Positions 1-12,425 of a stretch of 64,000 nucleotides of DNA are shown here, piece after piece. The DNA comes from Metallyticus violacea (taxonomy: Eukaryota; Arthropoda; Insecta; Mantodea; Metallyticidae). The notes under the pieces are model-generated. The model saw only the letters and a list, made by a program, of their open reading frames with translations, made no database searches and was not told the DNA's origin. How positions within the stretch are numbered: the first letter of the stretch is position 1; each line of letters begins with the position of its first letter. The stretch covers positions 68,947,501-69,011,500 of the forward strand of contig CM060833.1 in NCBI GenBank assembly GCA_030762175.1, read 5' to 3'. A program made the position numbers and the translations under genes.

Positions 1-620
1 TCTCTTCATTTCCTATTAGAATTTATTAAATATGTTCATGTTAACTCCACTTACTTAAACAACATTAGCACATGTTTCTGGGGCAAACACTCCTATCATC
101 AGCTGTTCACTGACTACTCAGTGTGGTGGCCAGATCCCAAGGTGCTTCTGTGGCAGTCTCTGATTGTTCAAATAGTAACTTGCCAAGTTCATCCATGGGT
201 GACACATAAATATTCATTAAGTTTTTTTCTATTTTTCAGGATTAAAATTTTTTCCCCAGTAGATTGCTCTTTTGGGTTGTGAAGCTCTTTCAACGGCTTA
301 GCCTCTGGTTTAATTTCATGATTTTGTGTCCAAAAGTAAGCTACCACTGCTAATTTATCAATTTGTTTAAAACAAATATTCCTAAAGTCTTTCTTTCCTA
401 AATTTATTAATTTCTCTTCATTTTTTCCAATGTATTTTTGATTACAATCTGCACATTTAATTTTGTAAATTCCCGATTTGTTCTATTTATATAGTGTCTT
501 TTACTGTGGAACCTAGTAAACTTTTTATGTTATATTTGCATAAAATTCTCTGTTCGAATGCTAGGGAATAAGGCTTTTGATGTAAATGCCTTATTCTCCA
601 GTATCCCAATAAAAATCTTG
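1..620 (-). mobile_element. Penelope-like element, 3' part with GIY-YIG endonuclease
   Basis: On the minus strand a broken reading frame gives GIYKIKCADCNQKYIGK (GIY at 465-473, YIG at 426-434), the hallmark of the GIY-YIG nuclease of Penelope-like retroelements. It is followed by the family C-terminus (DKLAVVAYFWTQNHEI, KELHNPKEQSTGEKILILKN). The terminal repeat-like end follows towards position 1 (ccacttacttaaac on the + strand). Stops and frame changes mark it as dead. It faces the + strand copy that begins near 650. Confidence 0.8.
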
Positions 621-649
621 GGCAAATGTTAAGGAACGATTGTCCTCAT

Positions 650-2380
650 AAAATTTACAAATGGATAAAACAGAAGACATATTAAAAGCTACTAACATGC
701 ATTCAGTGAAATTTCTTCAGTTTTGACCCAAAATTTTACAAACAAGCATAACAAATTATTATTGAAGAAATCACTCAAATTTCACTAATTTAGTTCCACT
801 TACTTGGACATGTTTCAAAGGCAACTGCCTTTGAAACATGTCCAAGTAAGAGGAACTAAATTAGTGAAATTTGAGCGATTTCCTTAGTAATAATTTGTTA
901 TATTATACTATATTTCACTGTGAAAATTCCCGCTATTCAAAACTATTTACGAACAAGTTTATGGTCTAGCAATAGGAAACCCTCTGTCTCCATTTCTAGC
1001 ACATTTATTCATAAGCTCCTTTGAAACACACATCGCCAAAGCCTTCCTGTTCATTTTCAAGGCATGATATAAGTATGAGGATGGCATATTTGCAGTAATA
1101 CCAAAAAAAATATTCGATAGATGCTCTGAAACTCCTTAATTTGCAATTTGGTCTAGCTTCTTGCCATAGAAGAACTCCAGTAGTTCAAAATATAGCAACT
1201 TCAAGTGTGATTTTATCTAAGTGTTTTATCCTAATCTACTTTTATTATTACTGTTAATTTGTTACATTGTTAATACTGTTACTTTATTTTTATTTTTCAT
1301 ATATATATATATATATAAATTTACCATGGAAGGGGAGAATAAATGGGTGCTTCACAAAAATATAAAACATAATCATAACCACATCCCATACAAATAGCAG
1401 TGTTTACAGCTTGGCATGCAGAATAATTAACATCCTATTCAGAAACAGAATACAAAATTGAACATCAACATATAATTAATACAGCAATAATAAATGCTTT
1501 GAACATAGATACACTAATAAAAATTATTAATAAATTTAAAGGACAAAAATCTATATGAGAGGTTTCCACAGTGAAGAACAAACATCAAGGAAAGATACAA
1601 ATTCAAAAGTTTCACATAACTTAACCACAACAAATTCAATATGATGTTCAAAGAACAAGGCATAAAGTTAACCCAAAGAACAAATATAATATTAAACATT
1701 TACTATGTTCCATAGTAAGACACCACACCAATAGAACAGATATCAGGAACTTAGAAAATTAAACATTAATTAAAAATACATCAGAAAGTGAAAGAGAAAT
1801 ATATAAACTCAGAGAAAGCAACACTTTAGAAAATTTGTTTTAAATAAATTGATAAATCAGCAGTGGCAGCTCACTTTCCGACCCAAAATCATGAAGTTAT
1901 ATCAGAAGCTAAGCTGCTGAAAGAACTTCACAACCCAACAGAGGTATCTACATTGGTAAAAGATTTTGATTCTGAAAAACAGAATAAAAAAAACTCATAA
2001 GTAATTTGTTATATTGTACTGTATTTCTGCCTGTAATGCCTCAGTAGTAAAAACGAACCCCCCCTGCCCCAAAAGAAAAATATTTCACTGTGAAAATCCC
2101 TACTATTTAAATTTATAGAAAAAAACTAATGAATTTTGATGTTCTATTCATGAATGAAGTCATCAAGTCCCTGTTCGAACCATCTAGAACTGCCACAGAA
2201 GTACCTTGGGAGAACCTTCAGTCGCCACATCAAATAATCTGTCAACAGCTGATGATAAGAGCGAATGCCCCAAAACTTGTCCTAATGTACATAAGAGGAG
2301 TTAGTATTAACATAATTAACAAATTCTAATAGGATATATTACCAATCCACTATCTATAGCTTCCTAAGTACAATTCTCTT
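650..2380 (+). mobile_element. Penelope-like element with RT and endonuclease remains
   Basis: On the + strand, YEQVYGLAIGNPLSPFLAHL (about 945-1010) is the RT motif before the catalytic box. The box appears as YKYEDGIFAVIPKK, with YEDG at 1074-1085 in place of YVDD. Thumb-like sequence (YKIEHQHIINTAIINAL) follows near 1450-1500. Endonuclease C-terminal sequence (DKSAVAAHF-like) lies at 1850-1980, and the element's 3' end at 2100-2380. Many frame breaks are present. It begins beside a 150-bp palindrome (750-901), next to the oppositely oriented copy at 1-620. A scrap of another repeat (ctgcctgtaatgcctcagt) interrupts it at about 2027-2060. Confidence 0.78.
750..901. repeat. PLE-end palindrome, about 75-bp arms with almost no loop
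   Basis: The segment around ccacttacttggacatg is followed at once by its reverse complement, centred near 825 (aaaggcaactgccttt). Only a few mismatches occur. It matches the PLE end seen again at 12300-12400 (tacttggacatgttttgaag), so it is a head-to-head pair of PLE ends. Confidence 0.9.
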
Positions 2381-2674
2381 CATTTGCTTATCTCAGTTAC
2401 TTTAAGATTCAGAAACTGGATTTAATTTTATCAACTTTACAATATTACTGCAAGGTTCTGATCATGCTCTACATATCCAATTTTATATTTTTAAGGTAAA
2501 AAAGTTGTATTATGCAAAGGAACTGCATTTTACTGTAACCCTGCTATTTGATTTTAGTTTTAATTGAATTATTGGGAGAAATAAACTGTATATGACTGTG
2601 ACAAGTTATGTTTAAATCTTTTATTTTTGTCTTGTTAATACCATTTAACCACAATAGGTTTGATTTCTCTGTAG

Positions 2675-2887
2675 GAAGTGGAACAACATACCAAGAAATT
2701 GCGGGACAGATTTGGAGCTTTTGAGCATGCTTCTTTTAGAACAAACTTTGATCCTTTAAAGGCCATAGAACAACTCCAGCTCTTACTTCCAAAATATAAT
2801 CCAAATGATGAAGGAGGTCCAACCAGTGCAAAGCGTGCCAGGTTGTCCGGCGGTTATGCCAGCCGTCGATCTCTTGCCATTGCACAG
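2675..2887 (+). CDS. ZMYND8: ZMYND8-like exon A: linker after the reader module
   Basis: The acceptor is ...tttctctgtag before 2675 and the donor is CAG|gtagaa at 2888. It encodes 71 complete codons in phase 0, from EVEQHTKKLRDRFGAF through a basic end (SAKRARLSGGYASRRSL) to LAIAQ. The opening is amphipathic and could be helical. The KRAR and SRR clusters could serve in nuclear import. Reading on past 2887 adds only hydrophobic intron-like residues before a stop at 3091, so the donor is well placed. By position it should follow the PWWP domain of ZMYND8; that placement comes from the family and is not shown in this window. Confidence in the exon is high because frame and phase agree with the next exon. 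Confidence 0.85.
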
Positions 2888-2999
2888 GTAGAATTTTTTA
2901 TACCAATAATTTATATCATTGCTTTTCCAACTTATTGCAGTTCTTATGATTTTTTATTTATCTTTTTGAAGTCTTTTACCAAGAAAAGTATTGCCTCTG

Positions 3000-4660
3000 A
3001 CATTATCAAGTATTTATTGAAATTTATTGAAAGTGCTAAGAAAAATATAAAATACAAGGGGTCTCCACCTATCCGGCCCAGGCCATTTTAGGTGTACCTC
3101 TTCACAATTACAGAAATTTTAACACAATAATGATTTTATACATCCCTTTATCTAAATTTTAAATAACTAAAGTATAAAATTTTCACCCTGATTGCATTAG
3201 ACCGCAGTCCCTGGTTCATCAGCAGTAGCCTACTGGAATTCCAGGGGACTAGACTCCAACCCACTCCAGGGGGACAATTATTCTACCTATACTATTATTT
3301 TATCAGCTAGCTACAGTCTGTACAAACTATTAATTCTTTTATTTCTCAAATATCTACTATAATGAAATTAAAATTTAATAACATGCTAAGAAAAAATTAA
3401 ATACAAATTACAATGAGGCCTCCATCTATCTTTAGGTGTAACCCCTCACAATTACAATTGTTGTTACAATAATACATATATTACCATCTTTACCTAAATT
3501 CTAGGCAGTTAAACGAAGTACCAAATTTCCACATTAATTGTGTCAGTTCCCAGACCCTGGTTCATGAGCAGCAACTACTGGAATTCCAGGGAACCAGGCT
3601 CCTACCCAATCAATGCACTAAAATAAATATTTCATTTACTCTGCCTGTACCAATTATTTTATCATCTAACCACAATCCCTACAAACTACTAATTCATTTA
3701 TTTCTCAAATACCAATTATAATGCTACATTTATTCACTTTCTAGAGCAATTTCTAATTTCCAAGCTCAATAATTCAATAAATTTAATATAATTTCACTCC
3801 CAACCATTCCCAAACCAATGACATTTTTCATAATCATATAGGTATTTCTTAATCATCTAAGATTTTCTAAATTACATATTTTTCAACTGGCCATTTCCAT
3901 GTTATTTTTACCTTTCATAAAAACTCCCCTAATCTCCTCATGACCTTTAAAGATTTTTTTCAATACAGTTCCTTTCTTTATTTCTCATTAGCCATTTCTT
4001 ACTAATTAAACTTTCCCCCCAAACATTTTTGACTTTACACTGGAAGATAATATGAATTTCATCTTCCTTCTCCATAGATGAGACACTCTCCTGAAATAAT
4101 ATCTCTCCTCATTCCTCTTAATTTCCATACACCTAATCAAAACCACACTATGCCTTATCTTTCATTTTTCTTGCAAATTAAAATATACTTCTCCTTTTCT
4201 GGGCCATCTTTTAATTCCTTATAATATTCTAGTGATTTTTTTCTCCCTAATCTGGGCAAATAAAACTTGGGTATCCATATCTTCCATTCTTGAACTCACT
4301 TCCCACCAACAACCTCTTCCAAAATATCCAATTTTAACCCAAAAATCTCCTAACTAATTTCTAAATAACTGTTCCCTAATTTTGTTAAACCAGGTATTAT
4401 ACCCAAATTTTTTTCTGTATATTTCAGACATTTTTTCACAATGTCAGTATCCAATAGGTCTTGAACCCTAAATAAATATTTCAATACTTTCTCCATCATT
4501 AACCTTTTGATGCTTACCTTTCCTAACTCTGTTGATGCTCCTGCATTTGTAGTATTATTGGGAACTCCCAAAATTAATTTACAGAAAATTCTTAGTATTG
4601 AATCCATATTACACTATCATCCCTCCTTTATACCTCAAATTTCCTCTCCATAAATCCATC
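3000..4660 (-). mobile_element. LINE 3' portion (post-RT domain and duplicated 3' UTR)
   Basis: The minus strand at 4350-4607 encodes ILRIFCKLILGVPNNTTNAG, then LGKVSIKRLMMEKVLKYLFR. This is the post-RT C-terminal region found in several LINE clades (kILgvprsTpn...LG...). Downstream of it (lower coordinates) comes C/T-rich 3' sequence shared with 63560-64000. A segment of about 350 bp is tandemly repeated: gctaag at 3035 and again at 3385, each followed by aggtgta and by ctggaattccaggg. The RT core itself is absent. The clade is uncertain. Confidence 0.7.
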
Positions 4661-4715
4661 TTGATTGAACCAAGGCAGAATATCTGCCAAGAACCATTTC
4701 TCATCCTTATACGAT

Positions 4716-5001
4716 GGTCCTGTGGTGTATTGGTAACCATACTTGCCTTCTAAACCCAAGATCACTTGTTCAAACCTGACCAGGATCGATGGATTTTTTG
4801 GGCATAAAAATCCTAAGTATGGGTTCCTTCTGAAAAGCCATGGGTCCCATGTCGTACTTTTATGGCATGAAAAAGAACTCTAAATTCTGAAAGAAGAGGC
4901 CTCTGAGCAAAATTTGTCGGCCGTTTCACACCTTGAATTGAATGGAATGGTGATATCCTGTGATGTTAAAGAGCATCTGTAAATAAATACATAAAAAAAA
5001 A
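4716..5001 (+). mobile_element. tRNA-derived SINE, family 1
   Basis: The head reads ggtcctgtggtgtattggta, with an A-box-like motif and a degraded B box (tgttcaaacctgacc). The body has gatggattttttgggcat and the tail ends taaataaatac plus A. It is the same family as the copies at 28451, 52189, 57515 and 62903. Diverged and presumed inactive. Confidence 0.85.
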
Positions 5002-5204
5002 TCCTTACGCATCTCATTTCCCTTCTTAAATACCAATCAAGTATTTCATTATTTTGGTATCTGAAGATTTGAACTGAAGCAAAAAATATAAGCAGTTAAT
5101 AAAGAAACATCAACAGAAATGGATTGAGGGGAGAAAAAACTGTACTGTCATTGTAAAGTGTAGCATTGGTTTATTATACAAAATCATCCATTTGACAGGC
5201 TACT

Positions 5205-5270
5205 ACAAGAACTGCCTGTGGTGCCTCAATAGTAAAAACGAGTGTTAAACACCATTCAAAAAAAAAAAGG
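5205..5270 (+). repeat. SINE family 2, 3' tail fragment
   Basis: It carries actgcctgtggtgcctcaat and then aaaacgagtgttaaacacc followed by A-rich sequence. This is the same 3' end as the fuller copies at 18880 and 32813. No head is present. Confidence 0.75.
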
Positions 5271-6602
5271 ATACCATAACATGTGATCTGAGTAGATATG
5301 CTAATGGTTATCAATGATAGGAAGTTCAAATAATGTCAGTTGATTTCATAACATATTAAATATTAGGTACGTGCAGTAGCAGTGCAGTCAGAAAATAATC
5401 TTAAAATGGCCTTCTCTCATTTGCAAGTACTTGCACCTGCTGAGAAAATTTCACCTTGCTGATCTCTTTGAGAAATGGATGCTGTTGTGCAATAGATACT
5501 CATTTTCATTTCCTCTAGGGTGCACAGATCTGTTGTGCTTTTAACATTTACTATTCATAAATACCTAACATAGAAAACAAAATATGTAAAAGAAAAAAAA
5601 ATTAATAAAGCAAAGGGTATATGACAAAATTTTGCTAAAATTTTATTCTATGTGTCTTGCTTTAGTGTAAGTGTCACATTGTGATATTATTTTGTGCATT
5701 ATTCTAGTTATATATACTTCATTCTTGGCCGTGATCTTGCATAAAACCAAATCAAAATATGGTCTTCCCACATACAGGTTCCTCATTTTACTATACAATT
5801 AGAAAGTGATTTGCCAACAGGAAGTTGCATAACATTCTGTCCATTTGCTGAAGGAAATATTATTGTGAGTCAAAACTCTTAGTGCACATTTTTTTGTTTT
5901 CATTATTTATTAGTAGTAAATAGCAATTAATATTGCCCTCACTCATAATAGAGCTTGAAGTGCCTGCTCTCTCTCTGCTGTAAGTCATGCCTGAATCCTG
6001 AAAAGATTTGGAAACCTTCGCTGCAATTCATTCACCTGAATATTGTAAACTGCCTCCCAAATATTTGTTTCACTGCCTCCATTAGATTTATTTCAGGTAC
6101 ACAGTAATTTTATATGAATGAAGATGCAGCAGCTGAGCGGCTTTATTTCTACTGCCAACAGACATGTTAAAATCTTTATTGGAAAATTTTCTAATCGATA
6201 GCTCATTTCATAAAGCTTCTCTGTTAAAACTCAGGTTTTTTGGTCTTGACTTCTTGTCATTGAAAACACCATGTTCACCTATCTGTAAATTCCTGTTCAT
6301 TATGGAAATATTTCTCCTACAGTATTTGTACAATTCCTTTTTTCATAATAATCATAAATAAATATTCTTTGTTTTAGCTTGTAGCTCACTCTCGGCATAC
6401 TCCACAATATGCAAAACAAAGTTTAATATGCACTTCCTATAGAAATGAAATTGAAACAGTTCACATGATAAACAAAATGAGCAAGGTCAACTGCATCAGC
6501 AGACCTTATGGGACTCCAGTCTTATGGGAAATTGTGCATATACTGAAGATCATCTGGTTTTCTTCATATACAAATCTGATTGTGCAGTGGAATGGGAGTA
6601 TA

Positions 6603-6629
6603 ATATATATATGTGTGTGTGTGTGTGTG
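6603..6629. repeat. (AT)n(GT)n microsatellite
   Basis: A short atatat run passes directly into gtgtgt repeats. No gene overlaps it. Confidence 0.9.
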
Positions 6630-6859
6630 GATGGAGTTTTTTTTTTTAAGCTTTCTTGCTGCATTGATGTGTTGCGAACAAAGCAAAATGACTTGGTTTA
6701 AACACTAATCCATATGAAACTGCATTTATGATTATTATAACACATGAAGCTGATGATTATTTAAAGTACAAATGGTCAACATTAGAATTTAATATTTTTT
6801 CATGTTACATAAATTAGTAACACAGTTTTTTGTAACACAGAAATTTAGTAAGTTGGTTG

Positions 6860-7321
6860 GTCCGTCAATCAAGGCCATTGGGGATGCTGATATGTATCAT
6901 CCCAATAAAGAGCTTCCAAATTATTTTTCATTTGTTTATTGCTATCTAGTTGGCTGCATTTCAGTAGGTGTTCTTTGTTTAAAATAGTATTCATATCCTT
7001 ATACAGTGAGCAATGGCTGTCCTTGATTAATTTCATCTTGAAGAGATGTTCTGACAGGCAATCATGTCCAACAATCAAGTGGAATTGCGCAACTCCAATT
7101 TTTTGCTTTCAATAAAAGAGTTTGAAAGTATTTAGCTCTTGATATGGTTTTCCTTTAAATTTTTGTTGGATATTTGGTTGTTCTTGTTCAGTTATTAATC
7201 TTTTTATGAGTTTCAATGTAGAGAGAAGCTCTAGTTCATAGGTGGTTTTAATTTTATGGTGACTCCTTTTTTTTGCTAAAGTATCAGCAACCCCTTCAAT
7301 CCCACATGGCTCGGGATCCAT
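6860..7321 (-). mobile_element. LINE ORF2 C-terminus with RNase H remnant
   Basis: The minus strand reads DPEPCGIEGVADTLAKKRSH. This matches the end of the RNase H domain of LINE polyproteins (pgHcGi.GNe.AD.lAk). It is followed after a frame break by IVGHDCLSEHLFKMKLIKDS and LNKEHLLKCSQLD, the usual tail after RNase H (GHdcl..HL.ri......eHLL.Cp.l). The RT lies outside or is lost. The RNase H suggests an I- or Loa-like clade. Confidence 0.75.
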
Positions 7322-7439
7322 GTTATTGTATTTCTAATCTGAATTGTATAATATAATTTTCTTATTTCATTTATACGAGGGTAGGTTCATAAGTTTCCAG
7401 TCTAACCATTTTCTAGGTATGACAAAGACAAAAACGATA

Positions 7440-8640
7440 TTTCACTTTTCAATATAGTTATCCTTTCCTAAACTTAGGTATTCATTTTTTTTATACTATA
7501 CTCCATTCACTTACATAAAAGTAAGACGCGTTTCGGGAGAATCTCTCTCATCTTCAGTTGCTCACTGAACCACTATTACTCGAAATGATGACTGGACACC
7601 CGGATGTTTCTGTGGTGGCCTATGTTGGTTGAAGTAGGAAATTGCTGAGTTCATCCATAGGAGGAAACTCGAAATTCATTAGGTTTTTTCTATTTTTTAA
7701 TATAAAAATTTTTTCCCAAGTGGATAACTCCAATGGGTTGTGAAGATGTCTCAGCAGTTTAATTTCCAGTTTTATTTCATGGTTTTTGGTCCGTAAGTGA
7801 GCTGCTACTGCCAATTTATCCACCTGCTTAAACCGAATATTCCTAAAATGTTCTTTCCTCCAAATTTCTCTTTGTTTTGCCTATGTAGCTCTATTCACAA
7901 TCTGCACATTTTATTTCGTAAATTCCTGATTTCTGTTCTGTTGGTATGGACTCTTTTACTGTGCAACCTAATAAATTTTTGATGTTGTATCTGTTCTTTG
8001 GGACTTACATTATCCCATGTTCTTTGAACATTTTTTTTTCCTTGAACTTGTGGTAAATCGGATGGTAGGTGAAACTTTTGAATTTGTATTCTTCTTTTGT
8101 GTTTTTCAGTGTGGAAACTTCCCTTATCCCTTTTTGTCTTTAAGATTTATTGATAATTTTTATCGCTGTATCTTTGTTGAAACCATTGATTATAGCTGTC
8201 TTTATTATTTATTTGTATTCTATTTTGTACTCTGCTTCTGTGAGTGGAATATTCATCAATCTGTGTGTCAAACTGTGAAATACTGCATACTTATGTGGAA
8301 TGGGGTTACTCTCATTTTTATGTAGTTTTCCATATGTGTTTCTTTTCTGTAAATTCCAAAATTCAAACAATCTCCATTTCTTATAATTTTTAAATCTAGA
8401 AATGGTAGCAACCATTTCTTTTTTCTTCTATAGTAAATTGTATGGATTCATGTTGCAAATTAAGAAGTTTCAGGGCATCCATTGAGTGTTTCTTTGGTAT
8501 TATTGCAAAAATGTCATCCACATACCTTTACCATGACTTGAAAATTAAAGGAAAGGCTTTTGTGATATGTATTTCAAATGAGCTCATGAACAACTGTGCT
8601 AGAAGATTTATTAAACTTCTTTAAGCAACTATATCTGAAC
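7440..8640 (-). mobile_element. Penelope-like element with YVDD reverse transcriptase and GIY-YIG
   Basis: On the minus strand, RYVDDIFAIIPKKHSMDALK gives the RT catalytic box (YVDD at 8513-8524). Next comes thumb sequence ISRFKNYKKWRLFEFW and HSLTHRLMNIPLTEAEYKIE. After a linker, GIYEIKCADCE-stop-SYIGKTKRN marks the endonuclease (about 7875-7920). Its C-terminus, AVAAHLRTKNHEIKLEIKLL and LELSTWEKIFILKN, ends near 7620. The 3' end (7455-7600) is shared with 14706-15445 in both orientations. One stop lies inside GIY-YIG, and the upstream RT fingers are missing, so it is 5' truncated. Confidence 0.85.
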
Positions 8641-9059
8641 AATTGAACACAGCGGAGTGGAAATTACAGATTCAATTATTTACTTATTGATAAGGTATGA
8701 CACCAGATAAGGATTTGGTGTAGGCAATAATCCTTATCAGCGAGGCCAAAATTACCCTCATAGCATATGTTGGTGGGTACGTGTACTTTGTTATGTTACT
8801 TTATAGTCACTTAAGATAATAATTCTTTTATTTATGTTAGATCTATTCAGTTGATTTTCCTAAGCTGCTCTAATAGCCATTATTTCACCATGAAAATTAT
8901 TAGCATACTGTCGCAAAGGTGTATATTGAGAGAATTGTTCACAGTATATTCCAAAGCCTGCTTCTCTGTTTTTAAAGAGATCCATCTATATACACTCTAC
9001 ACCGTGTATCAGCCAGATAATAGTTGTTTAGTGTACTAAGTGCTATCAATCTTAACACC

Positions 9060-10850
9060 TCAGTTGGATCTTTCTTCTTGGAGACCATTGTATCCAGGTT
9101 TAGTTTCATGTTGATATCTATATATTATAAAGAATCAGTTGGTGTAATGACAGGTTTAGTGCTTATTGTTAAAATTTTGTCTAAATCTTCTTTCTGTGTG
9201 TAATCTTTGAAAATTTGTTGTGGTTTTAATCTTTGTGTGCTGTCAGGAATATGAAACCATTTATTCCTGTGTTGATTACTTTTTAATTTTTGTCCCAGTA
9301 GAGCCATTTTAATATCTAGCTCTATATTCAATTGACAGGTTTTAGTTATGCTCTGCATTGTAGCAATTGGTGGTGTTTTAACAACTTCTGTTATTATTCT
9401 TAAGGATCTAGATTGTATTGTATCCAATTTAGTTTTAAGTTGTTTGTTTATTGTGGACATTATCCCATTTCCATACAACAGATTGGGCTTTATGTATCTT
9501 TTGTATGTGACCAGGGCTCTTTTTCTTCATAAAGGGTAATATTGCTTGGTTGAGTGCTTGAATTGTAAAGTCATCATAAAATAGATGTTGGCCTGAAGTA
9601 CCTTGAGCTTATGCCTTTTTGATATTTTGTTTAATGTCCCTTTGTCTGTGTTCAATTTGTGTGCAATTTTGTAGTGTGTAGCAAATCTGTTGACTATACT
9701 TTTATCGTGAATGAGGACTTTATTGTTATTAAGAGGTTTTTGTTTTCTTTCAGGAACATTGTTTAATGTGTTAATATATTTTATGTACTTTACTATTATT
9801 AGTTCTGTAGTCAAGGGAACTACGGAATGTATTAAATGACCCATTCTTAGCATTATTTATTTCCCTGTTTAGAAATGCAGTTTTCTTTCTCCAATCTGTC
9901 AATAAGTTAGTATCTTTTGTTGCATCTGCTATATTTTTGATGTTATCTGGGTCTATTTTTAATGCAGATAATCTTTGATTCCAAAAAGGCTTGTACCTAA
10001 TGTCCTTTCCTCTGGTTATTTTTGCAGCATGAACCAATTTTTTGTTAACTTCGTCGATTAGTTTCAGTGGACTTTCCTCCATATCAGTGTCTTCAATATT
10101 TTGTTAGTGAGTTCTGAAAATTTATCCAGTCTGCATTTTGGAAATTCCATCTCTTCAGTCAACTGCCTTCAGATGACTTGTTTGTGGCTGAATGGTATCA
10201 GTTATGAAGACTCTATGGCCACTACCTATATCTTCCAATACTCTTCTAGTGATGAGATTTGCAATATCTGAAGAGGCAATCACTATATCAGGATTTGTTG
10301 AGTCCCCAGTATAGAGAATAAAATTTTGGGATCATTGTTTTTATATATTAAATTGACTGCATTTGCTTCCAAAAATTCTCCAAATTCTTTTTCCTAGCAT
10401 TGTAGGAATTCTACCCCCACTGTTTGAATGTCCATTCAGGTCTCCTATTATTAAGGTATTTTGTTTAACTTCTATTAAATCAAGATTTAGTTGGTGGTTA
10501 TTCGGGGGATTATATATATACCAAAAACTGTATATTTTGCATTCTGTAACCATACTCTAATCGAGTGATTTCAGCATAATCTGTGGAGTTCATGGTTTTC
10601 AGCGTAGTTATTGTTCTTAAAAGGGAGTTTTTGACTTCTACTAGTATGCCACTTTGCCACTTGTTGATGTTTATGTAAACAGTATATGTTGTAGTTTTTA
10701 AAATTATAAAACTTTTCATCGTAAATGTCATTATTAGCTTCAAAGGTTACAAAGATATCTCTGTTATGTTTAAGTAATAATATTTCAATTTGTGACTTTT
10801 ACTGTGTGATAAGCCACCAGCATTCCAGAGTAGCATTGAAAAGCACTGTT
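9060..10850 (-). mobile_element. Jockey-like LINE with RT core deleted
   Basis: From high to low coordinates on the minus strand: an apurinic endonuclease start (LLWNAGGLSHSK), NSLLRTITTLKTMNSTDYAE, then YNPPNNHQLNLDLIEVKQNT and LIIGDLNGHSNS (the GDfN.H motif, about 10440-10470). A pre-RT linker follows (LVHAAKITRGKDIRYKPFWN, RTNNSKVHKIY). It then passes straight to the post-RT tail IKPNLLYGNGIMSTINKQLK and LDTIQSRSLRIITEVVKTPP. The whole RT core, including its FADD box, is missing near 9530-9600. Frameshifts are present. It is dead. Confidence 0.78.
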
Positions 10851-11123
10851 GTGTTTGAGCTCTTACATCTTGGAAAACTTGCCATATCTGTAATCACTTA
10901 GCATTACCCAGGTGCACCAAGAGGAGGTGGGATTACTGCGCACCCTGAAAATGTAAACTATAAAATATTTATACCAAATATAAGCATATTTACGGAGGTA
11001 TTCTTGCACTCCAGAGGAGCATCCGATATAGCATAGGTTTCTGAAAGAAAATTGCAGCAGATGAAGCTCTTTTTTATCAGCAGGTGCCAGAAATACTGGA
11101 AAATTCAATATGATTTGACATAT

Positions 11124-12300
11124 ACAGGGTGTGGCGCTTAAATCCAGACAAATTAAAATGTGAATTTCTCATCATATAATTTTTCCACTATAAGTCATTT
11201 TGGCATTTGTGAAAGCTGCATGCTTCTAGTAAATAGTCATAACTTCAAAATGACTGAGTTATTGCAAACAAGTGCAGAGTACAAACGAAGAGCCAAAATT
11301 ATCGAAAGCCTTTATGCTGAGCATTTGGTGACTAAAATAATTCAGTTCTTCATGTACCGGAGATCAACTGTGTACAACATTGTTGCTAAATATAATGCTT
11401 CTGAGAAGTCTGGGTAAGGTTCTACTAACCCATTGAGAAAAAGCATTTGAAAGAGCACATGGAAAGAGCTCAGAAGTTGATTTTGGAGGAACCAGGGCAA
11501 TCTTTAAGGAAATTGGCATCAGTGGCAAACCATGCACTGGATTGCAAATGATGTTCTATGTTATAAATTGTTTACAATAAAGGTATAACAGATGCTCTCT
11601 GAGGCTGCCAGAACAAAACAAATTTCTTGCTGCTATGTGCTATTATATTTGTTGAAAAATGAAGCAGCTAGACAAATGAAATTCTTTTCTGAAAAAAAAT
11701 TTGTTACACTTGATGCCAAAATTATCCAGAGGGATGGCTGCTGGCTTGCTCATGGCCCTGAGGATGCTCAAATTAATGCTAGAACAAAATTTCCAGCCAG
11801 TGTTCACATGCTAGATGTCGTATCCAATGAGAGTGATTCATACCACCTTTTTCTTTAAGAAGGGGGAAACTGTCATGAAAGAAGTTAATGTAGGTGTTCT
11901 GATAATGTGGTGAAACTGCTGCCTCAGGGAGGAAATATGTATTTTAGCAGGATGATGTAGTGTCACGTATGAGCCATTTAGTGCAAAACTTATTGTTGGG
12001 TAATGTGGATGTATTCTGGACTAAAGATTGAACCTCCTGGATTATTATATTTGGAGAGTAGTAGAAAGGTTTACTAACAAGTCCAGGTGTCCAAACAATG
12101 TGGTATGTTTATGCAGTGCTGTCAAATCAGCATTGTTTTCAAAGAGTGTGCAAGCTCTTCAGGCCAAGGATGGAGGTGGTCAGGCTGAGGGTGGGGGGGT
12201 TGCATTGAGTAATTTTACTCTGGAAAATCATGCAACTGACGTGCAAAAGGAATTTTTGTAATTTTAATTTTTTGTGTAATATAATTTTATTTAACAAATT
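11124..12300 (+). mobile_element. Decayed mariner-like element (probable D,D37D)
   Basis: The left end is acagggtgtggcgcttaaat. Broken + frames give the HTH region KRRAKIIESLYAEHLVTKII and RRSTVYNIVAKYNASEKSG. The catalytic part follows: KKFVTLDAKIIQRDGCWLA, then FPASVHMLDVVSNESDSYHL, FQQDDVVSHMSHLVQNLLLG and LLDYYIWRVVERFTNKSRCP. A short deletion removes the stretch before LLDYYIW where the family has WPPNSPDLN, and there are several stops. I did not find a matching right inverted repeat, so the right edge is approximate. The D..D spacing class is inferred from the family, since the copy is deleted there. Confidence 0.78.
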
Positions 12301-12425
12301 ATTTATGAGAAAATTGCTCAAATTTCATTAGTTTTGTTCCACTTACTTGGACATGTTTTGAAGGCTGTTGCCTTCATCATCAGTACATTGATTGGATTTA
12401 AGAGACACACTCTGTATATATGATA
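12300..12425 (-). repeat. PLE terminal fragment
   Basis: The text ttccacttacttggacatgt followed by gccttcatcatcagtacatt matches the PLE end in the 750-901 palindrome. It abuts the mariner remnant. Confidence 0.65.

Noticed and set aside
1298..1316. AT run as a promoter or origin element
   Set aside because: A simple (AT)n tract inside a dead retroelement; nothing supports a regulatory role.
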